Shown: positions 1-5,170 of the stretch, piece after piece | How the letters are laid out: each line of letters begins with the position of its first letter | How positions within the stretch are numbered: the first letter of the stretch is position 1 | Source of the DNA: Pyrodictiaceae archaeon | GTDB taxonomy: Archaea; Thermoproteota; Thermoprotei_A; Sulfolobales; Pyrodictiaceae | NCBI GenBank assembly: GCA_027033675.1 | Contig: JALVKZ010000059.1 | Coordinates: 1 to 5,673 of the forward strand | DNA: 5,673 nucleotides | Reading direction: 5' to 3' | Translations under genes and position numbers: made by a program | Notes under the pieces: model-generated | The model's input: the letters and a program-made list of their open reading frames with translations, nothing else | What the model was told of the DNA's origin: nothing | Databases searched by the model: none

Positions 1-51
1 CCTCTACGACCATCTCCTTAAACCCTGAAGCAACATCGGGGTAGAAGAGCT

Positions 52-79
52 AAAAACTATGCTACCCTGCGAGAAGCAT
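52..79 (-). terminator. Possible terminator downstream of the methyltransferase gene
   Basis: Read on the minus strand, a 5-bp stem (ATGCT/AGCAT, positions 75-79 pairing with 59-63, 11-base loop) is followed two bases later by five T residues (56-52). A second run, CTTTTA, lies nearer the gene at about 93-98. Archaeal termination mainly needs T-rich tracts rather than hairpins, so either could end the transcript of the methyltransferase gene, whose stop is at 134-136. The stem is short and could be chance. The rest of positions 1-133 shows no supported gene. Confidence 0.25.
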
Positions 80-133
80 CCAGAATAACCAATAAAAGTC
101 TATGAGCCAACAGAGCCGCGCCACTATTCCCAG

Positions 134-967
134 CTATGGCTTCTTTACCGCAACAAATACAAGCCTTGAACAATTAATGCCTCGCTCAGCTACCCTCCCA
201 GCCTGATAGCATAGCGCATACGCCTCTCGGAACCCATTGCTGCGTGCAACTAATACAAACTCTGTCCCCGTGTAGTAGCGGAGCGTATCGCTCACAAGAT
301 ACGTTCTTGTCTCGCCACTCCTCCCAGCTATGGTCACGAGCCTCATGAGCCTCACTACTCCATTTAGCCAGTCGACAACCTCCCTCCAGTCAAGCAGCAC
401 TATCCTCTCACCGGTCTCAGAATACTCCACGCTCCAGGCAATGGCCGTGTTTTCGCCACGGGAGCCGTGCCGATAAAAGGAGCTATAGGGATTAGGCGCA
501 TCAGCTACAAGGACCCCACCTTCTCTTAGCACGTAGCTAGCTGAGCGCATCAAGCTAGCTAAGTCACCAAGATTCGTCATATAGTTTATTGAGCTAAAGA
601 ACATTGTTACAGCATCAAAGTTTCCCGGGGAGAAAACCTTGTCTAGGCCACGAGCATCAGCCACCCTGAAGGACACTTTTAGCCCAGCCTTAGCACTCTT
701 CTCCTTGGCAACCCTTATCATCTCCTCATGAAGATCGACGCCAACCACGCTATAGCCTCTCTTAGCAAGCTCTAAGCTAGGGCCACCCGTGCCACATGCT
801 GCATCGAGCACGTCCCGGACCATACGCCCCGCGTACTCCCGGAAGACCTGCTCATAGGCATCAACTAGCCGAGGAACCACGTTCTCCAAGTACTCCCGGT
901 AAATAACATCATAGTATCTAGCCAGTATAGTGTAAAGCAAGTGCTCAGCCAAGAATAAGCCCCTCAT
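134..967 (-). CDS. Class I SAM-dependent methyltransferase, substrate unknown
   Basis: This 277-residue protein has the Rossmann-fold layout of class I methyltransferases that move a methyl group from S-adenosylmethionine to an unknown acceptor. Motif I is VLDAACGTGG at residues 53-62. The acidic residue ending strand 2 is D78 in VVGVDLH, and D104 in RVADARGL would contact the adenine side. Motif IV is FDAVTMFFSSINYM at 117-130, and LREGGVLVADAPNP at 147-160 follows. The start region (LLYTILARYYDVIY, 10-23) and the later RYYTGTEFVLVARSNGF stretch (230-246) are typical of the Methyltransf_11/25-like family, where the last part precedes the final strands. It looks soluble, with no signal peptide. 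Family membership is firm; the acceptor (small molecule, lipid, RNA or protein) cannot be told. The ATG at 965-967 fits a TATA-like element 24-33 bases upstream, suggesting a leaderless mRNA; TTG codons at residues 6 and 10 are weaker alternative starts. No neighbour suggests a pathway. Confidence 0.9.
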   Translation of the reverse strand: MRGLFLAEHLLYTILARYYDVIYREYLENVVPRLVDAYEQVFREYAGRMVRDVLDAACGTGGPSLELAKRGYSVVGVDLHEEMIRVAKEKSAKAGLKVSFRVADARGLDKVFSPGNFDAVTMFFSSINYMTNLGDLASLMRSASYVLREGGVLVADAPNPYSSFYRHGSRGENTAIAWSVEYSETGERIVLLDWREVVDWLNGVVRLMRLVTIAGRSGETRTYLVSDTLRYYTGTEFVLVARSNGFREAYALCYQAGRVAERGINCSRLVFVAVKKP

Positions 968-990
968 AGAACTACTAGGACCGGAAAAGG

Positions 991-1000
991 ACTTAATAAC
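991..1000 (-). promoter_or_regulatory. TATA-like element for the methyltransferase gene
   Basis: On the minus strand the sequence GTTATTAAGT is centred about 28 bases before the ATG at 967. This is the spacing between an archaeal TATA box and its transcription start, so the mRNA would begin at or next to the start codon. The absence of a Shine-Dalgarno match just upstream agrees with leaderless translation. A second AT-rich block (about 1017-1028) would give a leader of roughly 28 bases instead. Confidence 0.4.
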
Positions 1001-1349
1001 TAGTGCTTAACGATTGTCTATAATATTATGCAGCATTATAGAGTTCTAAGCCTTTTAGTCTGCCCCGCGTTCGGCTTCACTCTAAGCTCTCGTAGAGCAG
1101 TAATGCAAGCAAGTGACTGAATAAATCTTAGACGTACTCCTCTATGAGAAGACTACCTAGGCGATAATGACCTAAGGCGTAATAGTCCTTAAGCGCTCCA
1201 TAGCAATCCCCTGGCTGGGAGGCAAGGAAGACAATAGAACTATCACTAATATCTCGGAATTGTGCGCATAGTTAACGCTGTAAGCTCAAAAGGGTGATAA
1301 GGCTTTACCGTTAAGCACCTAGATAGAGGGACTTACCGCATCCTCCTAT

Positions 1350-1505
1350 ATGCAGCCCCTATATTGGTCAATAATGCTCGCCTGGTTGCTTAATCAGTAT
1401 TGTGGTTACAGAAACCTCTCCAAGGAAGAAAGTCTTGCTACTAGTACCCCTAACCAAGTTAATCAAATAATCGCATTAAGTCTCATACTTATAGTAAAGG
1501 AATAA
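1350..1505 (+). CDS. Possible small hypothetical protein, 51 residues
   Basis: This is an ATG-initiated frame ending in TAA at 1503-1505. The predicted product starts MQPLYWSIMLAWLL, a hydrophobic stretch with two Trp, has a polar middle with KEE at residues 25-27, and ends in a second hydrophobic run, IIALSLILIVKE at 40-51. It could be a small membrane-associated protein. The frame stays open upstream to a TAG at 1320-1322. I see no Shine-Dalgarno sequence and no good TATA element at leaderless spacing, and the gene would run towards the end of the surface-protein gene. A chance ORF or the tail of a decayed gene is at least as likely. I do not recognise a family. Confidence 0.2.
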   Translation: MQPLYWSIMLAWLLNQYCGYRNLSKEESLATSTPNQVNQIIALSLILIVKE

Positions 1506-1509
1506 AGAA

Positions 1510-1524
1510 TCGAGGCTAAAAAGA
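1510..1524 (-). terminator. T-rich stretch after the surface-protein gene
   Basis: On the minus strand, five T residues (1522-1518, within ATCTTTTTAGCC) begin 13 bases past the stop codon of the surface-protein gene, and a second T-rich run (TTCTTTATT, about 1510-1502) follows. Short oligo-T runs of this kind are typical archaeal termination signals. There is no clear hairpin. Confidence 0.4.
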
Positions 1525-1535
1525 TGTAGGGCTGA

Positions 1536-4043
1536 TTATCTTTTTCCTCGTTCCCGTGGCCTCCCTAATACCAGTAATGCATACACAATAGTAGCTCCTA
1601 TGACTAGCTCAACTATCTTTACGCTATTGCCGCGAATAACCGTTTTTGGCATGTAAAGTGCGCCGCCGACCGGGGGTGCTTGTGGAGGCATTGTTTTTGG
1701 CGTTGTCGTGCTCGTAGCTGTTGTTGTCGTTGTTGGCGTAGTTGTCTGTGTCTGAGGACCGCGTATCCAGCCATAGACCTCAATGGGGTTAACTCCGAGA
1801 CCAGTATTACACCCGAACACAGTGCCGTTCGGGGTTATGGCTATCATGCTGCCCTGTATATAGGTCGGCTTCTTAGCGGGGGGTAGTTCTAGGGAGAAGT
1901 CGCCGCTCATATTGCTGTATCCCTTGGCATATGCTATCCCGTCTGCTTCCTCGTAGCTAAGAGCCATGATTACGCTAGAATTCGGTACTGGTTCCCCATA
2001 CATTGTCTCTGTTTTGCCCTCCACGGTGATGCTCTTGTTTACGTACTCTACTGGGTCGCCGAATACCCAGCAAGTAATGGCGTTTTCCTGTAGGAGCCCC
2101 AGCCTCTTAACATAGATGCTTGGCAACGATAGTGTTCTGAGAACATAATGGCTTCCCCACCATAGTCCGCTGAGGAAGGCAGTAATGCCGAACCCGTCCT
2201 CATAGAATACAAGGAAGCTCCTGCACTTACCCGGCCTTATGGGCGCCCCATCGCCGCCCGCTACGTAGTATCGATGGAACGCAAACCTCGCTGACTCAGC
2301 ATAGCTCGAGAACACCATGTTGCCGAGATACTTCTCGTATACATTGTCCATAAAGCAGATAGTTACGTTATAGGCGCCTACAGTCGCCTCGCTTAGATTA
2401 GCAGACACTGATGGCCAGCCAAATAGATCCGGTAGTATTCTGAAGTATAGTGTAGTAGCCGCCGATTCTCCGCCAAGCGTTACAGTAGCTACTAAGGGTA
2501 TATTGGAGAAGAAAGCAGCCCTCTCCCTACCAAGCACGGTGGACGTATTTATATAGCGCAGGATCTCCCAGCCACTAAGAACGGCGATGCCCTCATTACT
2601 GGTCTTATTACTATAGGTCTCTGAGTCCTTCCAAGGTAGATAGAAGTAAACGGTAGCATTAGCTACTGGCTCGTCACCGTATGTGACACGGGCATAGATG
2701 TTAGGAGGTCTATTCTCCTGCCACGAGTATTCGGGATCATCCATGTATAGTGTTATGCTTAGCCTCTTCTCGGCCTTGCTTGGCTGGCTGGGTGGCTGTG
2801 TAGTGCTGCTCACCCTATAGTAGAACAGATACGAGCCCGAGGCTATGTAGCCTACTCCATTCCTATCCCTAGCAACACTCCAGGGAGCGCCAATACGCAT
2901 ATACACAAACGATACCTGGCTAACATTTAGAGACAAGATGCCTATACCGTTGTTAAACTCTATGGTTCTGTATACCACGCGGGCACTTCCATTAACGTAG
3001 TGGTACTCTACCCAGGCTCGTACCGTGCCACTAAATACGGTAAAGTTAGAGTAAACAGCTATCAATGGTATATTCAGCACTGAAGTATCGGCAAATCCTA
3101 TAGTCCCTGAAACACTCGCCGACAACGGCTCAATTATGACGAATACTGGGCGGTAAAGTAGGAAGAACCCTGGGTCTAGTGGATGCTCAGTCCCATTTAC
3201 GACAAAGAAGGGCTTTACAACACTATTGGCTGGTACATTGGGGAGCCAGAACTCTGCTACCCCATTACTAAAGCTGATATTGGCATCGTACTCCGCGTAG
3301 GGCACTAGATCGTAGCTCGATGTATCTGACTGGTTTACTGTATCGATATAGATCCTTAGCTCTAGTGATCCGTTGAAGAGTCTTCCCAGTTTATCTATAC
3401 CTAGTAGCTTCACCGAGACATTGTTATAGTCGCTATGTGCTTTTGCCCAGAAGCTTGCTGGTCGAAGCCTCACTATATGCAGAGGAGCATTTACTCGGAG
3501 CCATTGCTGCAGACCTATCACTGTGGAGCCTGGCTGCTCTGGCTCTACGTAGACTCTACAATAGGTGGGACTAATGTTCTCAGGAATAGTAAGGGTTATA
3601 CGTGCAACGCCATCGCTATTTGTCGCCGCGGTTGTGTTGGCGCTCCAATCCCCGCAATGCTCTACTCCAACGACTACGTGTACACCTCCTAGGGGCCCAC
3701 TGGGGCCTAGTGCTAGGACATTAACAGTAACATTCTGGCCAGCTACGTAGTAGTCCCTATCAGTCCAGTATAGTACTAGCACCGTACTATTAGTCCATAA
3801 CGTGCTCGGCTCAAGCACTCTAGGCTCACTAAGGAGGAGGCCAACGGGAGGTGCCGGAATTGATGGATTTTTATGAATTACTAAGTAGCCATTATTTACG
3901 CGGAATACCTCGATACCTGTACTCTGGTCTAATAATAAGGCCTTATAGTTACAGCATTGAGGTATCTCTCTATGCGCTACTGCATGCACTGATAGAGAAA
4001 CGATGAACAACGTAATTAGGATAAGCAGCCCCCACCTATACAT
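1536..4043 (-). CDS. Large secreted, membrane-anchored surface glycoprotein with Ig-like beta domains
   Basis: This 835-residue protein is built for the cell surface. Residues 1-23 form a Sec-type signal peptide: hydrophobic core GLLILITLFIVSLSV at 5-19 and an AVA site at 21-23. The body is beta-rich. Segments at about 86-187 and 428-537 resemble Ig-like/macroglobulin-type folds (GDEPVANATVYFYLP at 456-470, then NEGIAVLSGW at 483-492). A segment at 666-760 resembles a carboxypeptidase-regulatory-like domain (EPVPNSSV then SNMSGDFSLELP). A linker (411-427) splits the body. A Thr/Pro-rich stalk (about 764-792) leads to a membrane helix (about 808-827) and a basic tail RPRERGKR, so the bulk should face outward. 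There are 21 N-X-S/T sequons and eight Cys (30, 31, 130, 162, 563, 607, 658, 745), suggesting glycosylation and disulfides. No peptidase or other catalytic motif is visible. It could be an S-layer-associated, adhesion or solute-capturing protein; the role is unknown and I do not recognise the family. The ATG is supported by an AGGTG motif nine bases upstream. Confidence 0.85.
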   Translation of the reverse strand: MYRWGLLILITLFIVSLSVHAVAHREIPQCCNYKALLLDQSTGIEVFRVNNGYLVIHKNPSIPAPPVGLLLSEPRVLEPSTLWTNSTVLVLYWTDRDYYVAGQNVTVNVLALGPSGPLGGVHVVVGVEHCGDWSANTTAATNSDGVARITLTIPENISPTYCRVYVEPEQPGSTVIGLQQWLRVNAPLHIVRLRPASFWAKAHSDYNNVSVKLLGIDKLGRLFNGSLELRIYIDTVNQSDTSSYDLVPYAEYDANISFSNGVAEFWLPNVPANSVVKPFFVVNGTEHPLDPGFFLLYRPVFVIIEPLSASVSGTIGFADTSVLNIPLIAVYSNFTVFSGTVRAWVEYHYVNGSARVVYRTIEFNNGIGILSLNVSQVSFVYMRIGAPWSVARDRNGVGYIASGSYLFYYRVSSTTQPPSQPSKAEKRLSITLYMDDPEYSWQENRPPNIYARVTYGDEPVANATVYFYLPWKDSETYSNKTSNEGIAVLSGWEILRYINTSTVLGRERAAFFSNIPLVATVTLGGESAATTLYFRILPDLFGWPSVSANLSEATVGAYNVTICFMDNVYEKYLGNMVFSSYAESARFAFHRYYVAGGDGAPIRPGKCRSFLVFYEDGFGITAFLSGLWWGSHYVLRTLSLPSIYVKRLGLLQENAITCWVFGDPVEYVNKSITVEGKTETMYGEPVPNSSVIMALSYEEADGIAYAKGYSNMSGDFSLELPPAKKPTYIQGSMIAITPNGTVFGCNTGLGVNPIEVYGWIRGPQTQTTTPTTTTTATSTTTPKTMPPQAPPVGGALYMPKTVIRGNSVKIVELVIGATIVYALLVLGRPRERGKR

Positions 4044-4052
4044 AGTCTACAC

Positions 4053-4057
4053 ACCTA
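4053..4057 (-). promoter_or_regulatory. Shine-Dalgarno-like site for the surface-protein gene
   Basis: On the minus strand AGGTG lies nine bases before the ATG at 4041-4043. It matches the GGAGGTGA complement of archaeal 16S rRNA 3' ends and supports this start codon, which is also followed directly by a good signal peptide. It implies an mRNA with a 5' leader, unlike the methyltransferase gene. Confidence 0.5.
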
Positions 4058-4080
4058 GTTATCCTAGGCTAGCCTTATAG

Positions 4081-4110
4081 AAATAATTAAGCGTTACCCT
4101 CATTATAATT
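4081..4110 (-). promoter_or_regulatory. Candidate TATA region for the surface-protein gene
   Basis: Two AT-rich blocks on the minus strand could serve as the TATA box: AATTATAATG (4110-4101), closest to the archaeal consensus and giving a leader of roughly 35 bases, and CTTAATTATTT (about 4091-4081), giving a leader of roughly 15-20 bases that would still include the AGGTG site. The sequence alone does not decide between them. Confidence 0.35.
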
Positions 4111-4231
4111 ACCGGTATCGCAATATATGTCTACGACGACTAGGAGTAAGGCCTAGCTACCCAGTTAATCGCTTAACCGGATTAGGTAATATAATCGCGA
4201 AATTATGGTTATAGCGCAATACTAGAATACT

Positions 4232-4363
4232 ATGTTGTTACTTGAACGAGAAACATCGTACATTATTCCTCTTAGCTTCTATGATTCGAAAAGAGCACAG
4301 CAAGTACTCGTGAAGATAAGCAACCAGGTGCCTTCCTCACGGATAAGCGGCTGGGTAGCCTGA
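4232..4363 (+). CDS. Possible small hypothetical protein, 43 residues
   Basis: This is an ATG-started frame ending in TGA at 4361-4363, 81 bases before sufC. The product begins MLLLERETSYIIPLSFYD and continues with KRAQQVLVKI; the mix of hydrophobic, charged and Gln/Tyr residues reads like a real soluble protein. The last third carries a nine-residue-period repeat, KISNQV followed by RISGWV, which comes from the DNA tandem repeat at 4315-4361. An AT-rich element (AAATTATGG, 4199-4207) is centred about 28 bases before the ATG, which would suit a leaderless transcript; no Shine-Dalgarno site is seen. Reading past the TGA gives 21 more codons, hydrophobic, to a TAA at 4427-4429, so it may be a truncated gene. 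I recognise no family, and a chance ORF cannot be excluded. Confidence 0.3.
   Translation: MLLLERETSYIIPLSFYDSKRAQQVLVKISNQVPSSRISGWVA
4315..4361 (+). repeat. Imperfect tandem repeat upstream of sufC, two units 27 bases apart
   Basis: Unit one is GATAAGCAACCAGGTGCCT (4315-4333) and unit two is GATAAGCGGCTGGGTAGCCT (4342-4361). They share 15 bases; the four substitutions are all transitions and there is one inserted A. The spacing is exactly 27 bases, nine codons, in the frame of the candidate small ORF. It could be a small coding duplication, a paired protein-binding site near the sufC promoter, or part of a structured RNA. Confidence 0.5.
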
Positions 4364-4395
4364 GGTTTCTGGGCAGTGCTCCCCGCTGGGTTAAG

Positions 4396-4404
4396 GCTTA
4401 TTTT
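4396..4404 (+). promoter_or_regulatory. TATA-like element for the sufC-sufB operon
   Basis: GCTTATTTT lies 41-49 bases before the sufC ATG, preceded by purine-containing TTAAG that could act as a BRE. A start site about 26 bases downstream (around 4426) would leave a leader of roughly 19 bases. No strong Shine-Dalgarno site is present in that leader; the closest is a weak GGGT at 4432-4435. Confidence 0.4.
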
Positions 4405-4444
4405 GTGTTGTTTTCGCTTGTTACAATAACCGGGTATAATTGGT

Positions 4445-5167
4445 ATGGTGCTTGAGCTTCGCAATGTATTTGTTGAGGCCTCTGGGAGCCTAGTAGTGCA
4501 TGGCGTATCGCTCAGGGTCAGGAGTGGCGAGTTACAAGTCTTGATGGGGCCTAATGGTGCTGGTAAGTCCTCTCTACTCTCCGCCGTCATGGGGCTGCCT
4601 GGCTACCGTGTAGTGAGGGGAGAACTATTACTCGGTAACCAGAGGCTCAACGATCTTCCCCTCTATGAGAGGGCTAGGCGCGGGCTTGGACTAGGCTTCC
4701 AGACTCCGCCGAGGATAAAAGGTGTTACAGCGAGGTGCATACTAGAGGCTTTGGAGAAAGTATACGGGCATTGGGAGGATCTTCATCGTTATGCTAGGCT
4801 TCTCGGAATAGAGGATCTCCTAGATAAGCCTCTCGGTTCTCTAAGTGGTGGTGAGAGGAAGCGTGTAGAGCTCCTCCTCGTGCTTGCCCAGAGACCCCGC
4901 ATAATGCTACTCGACGAGCCCGATAGCGGCGTCGATATTGATTCATTGGGGCTTATAGCTGATGTCGTAGAGGAGTCTGTTCGGAGAGGGATAGGTGTTC
5001 TCCTAGTCACACATACCACCCATTTCCTCGAGGAACTAGTTGGGAGAGGCATTGTATCGAGGATCAACGTCATGCTTGACGGGACTATAAGGCTTAGCGA
5101 CGAGCCTCACCGGGTGCTCAGGCTCCTAGAGGAGAGGGGGCTGAGAGGAGCGGCTGGGGGTGCATAG
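4445..5167 (+). CDS. sufC: SufC, ATPase of the SUF/SMS iron-sulfur cluster assembly complex
   Basis: SufC is a soluble ABC-type ATPase that works with SufB (and SufD where present) to build Fe-S clusters; ATP binding makes SufC dimerise and reshapes the SufB scaffold. All ATPase motifs are intact in this 240-residue protein: Walker A GPNGAGKSS (35-43), Q-loop Q86 in FQTPPRIKGV, signature LSGGERKR (133-140), Walker B IMLLDEPD (153-160) with E158, and H-loop H190 in LLVTHTTHFLE. The SGVDID after Walker B and the C-terminal pattern VMLDGTIRLSDEPHRVLRLLEERG (209-232) are characteristic of SufC rather than transporter ATPases, and the length is normal for the family. An in-frame TAA at 4427-4429 leaves the ATG at 4445 as the only standard start. 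A sufB-like gene follows after three bases, confirming the assignment. There are no membrane segments. Confidence 0.95.
   Translation: MVLELRNVFVEASGSLVVHGVSLRVRSGELQVLMGPNGAGKSSLLSAVMGLPGYRVVRGELLLGNQRLNDLPLYERARRGLGLGFQTPPRIKGVTARCILEALEKVYGHWEDLHRYARLLGIEDLLDKPLGSLSGGERKRVELLLVLAQRPRIMLLDEPDSGVDIDSLGLIADVVEESVRRGIGVLLVTHTTHFLEELVGRGIVSRINVMLDGTIRLSDEPHRVLRLLEERGLRGAAGGA
5156..5162 (+). promoter_or_regulatory. Shine-Dalgarno-like site for sufB, inside the end of sufC
   Basis: GGGGGTG sits eight bases before the ATG at 5171 and resembles the archaeal GGAGGTG anti-16S sequence. It lies within the last codons of sufC (stop TAG at 5165-5167). This placement fits translation of both genes from one mRNA and supports the chosen start. 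Confidence 0.55.
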
Positions 5168-5170
5168 GCC

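Larger units (their letters stand above)
968..1535. other. 568-base spacer without a convincing gene
   Basis: This stretch separates two minus-strand genes and is AT-richer than its neighbours. No long open frame, tRNA, rRNA or CRISPR repeat is visible. One plus-strand frame holds an uninterrupted 51-codon ATG ORF (1350-1505) and, upstream of it, protein-like text broken by stops from about 1125. One minus-strand frame is open for 47 codons (1271-1131) and, past a single TAA, 16 more (1127-1080), but has no start codon. A short hairpin (GCTCT/AGAGC, 1086-1098) is present. The right end probably holds the terminator of the surface-protein gene and the left end the promoter of the methyltransferase gene. 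The remainder may be a decayed gene or simply non-coding DNA. Confidence 0.6.
4044..4444. other. 401-base divergent spacer between the surface-protein gene and sufC
   Basis: The left two thirds are strongly AT-rich and hold the promoter region of the minus-strand gene plus a 14-base interrupted palindrome, GTTAA-TCGC-TTAAC (4164-4177). From about 4293 to 4390 the composition turns GC-rich. This part contains the end of a possible 43-codon ORF, an imperfect tandem repeat and a long-range inverted repeat. A TATA-like element for sufC follows at about 4396-4404. No tRNA fold or insertion-sequence end is visible. Confidence 0.7.

Noticed and set aside
1..13. Possible start (ATG GTC GTA GAG) of a minus-strand gene leaving the window
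   Set aside because: Only four codons are visible. AGGAG abuts the ATG too closely to act as a ribosome site, so it cannot be told from chance.
1..44. Possible tail of a plus-strand gene entering from the left (stops at 26-28 or 42-44 in two frames)
   Set aside because: Too few codons are visible to recognise any protein or choose a frame.
1028..1120. 30-codon plus-strand ORF starting MQHYRVLSLLV
   Set aside because: It is short, lacks a Shine-Dalgarno site, overlaps the likely upstream region of the methyltransferase gene, and competes with two other equally weak readings of the spacer.
1294..1300. C-box-like GTGATAA as the start of a C/D box guide RNA
   Set aside because: No D box (CTGA) follows within the usual 45-60 bases, and there are no internal D'/C' boxes.
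3435..3750. Two plus-strand frames of 85 and 61 codons opposite the surface-protein gene
   Set aside because: They overlap the intact minus-strand gene in a well-formed beta domain, have no start signals and give Cys- and Trp-rich implausible proteins. The 68-codon plus frame at 1680-1886, opposite the Thr-rich stalk, was dropped for the same reason.
4284..4290. T-loop-like GATTCGAA suggesting a tRNA 3' end
   Set aside because: The upstream 70 bases are AT-rich and form no acceptor, D or anticodon stems.
4279..4590. 103-codon open frame on the minus strand overlapping the start of sufC
   Set aside because: It is antisense to sufC over most of its coding length, including Walker A; the product is Ser/Thr/Pro-rich low-quality text, as expected from the reverse strand of a conserved gene.
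4789..5073. 94-codon open frame on the minus strand inside sufC
   Set aside because: It lies wholly opposite the SufC signature and Walker B region, and the Ser/Arg-rich product is a typical antisense shadow.
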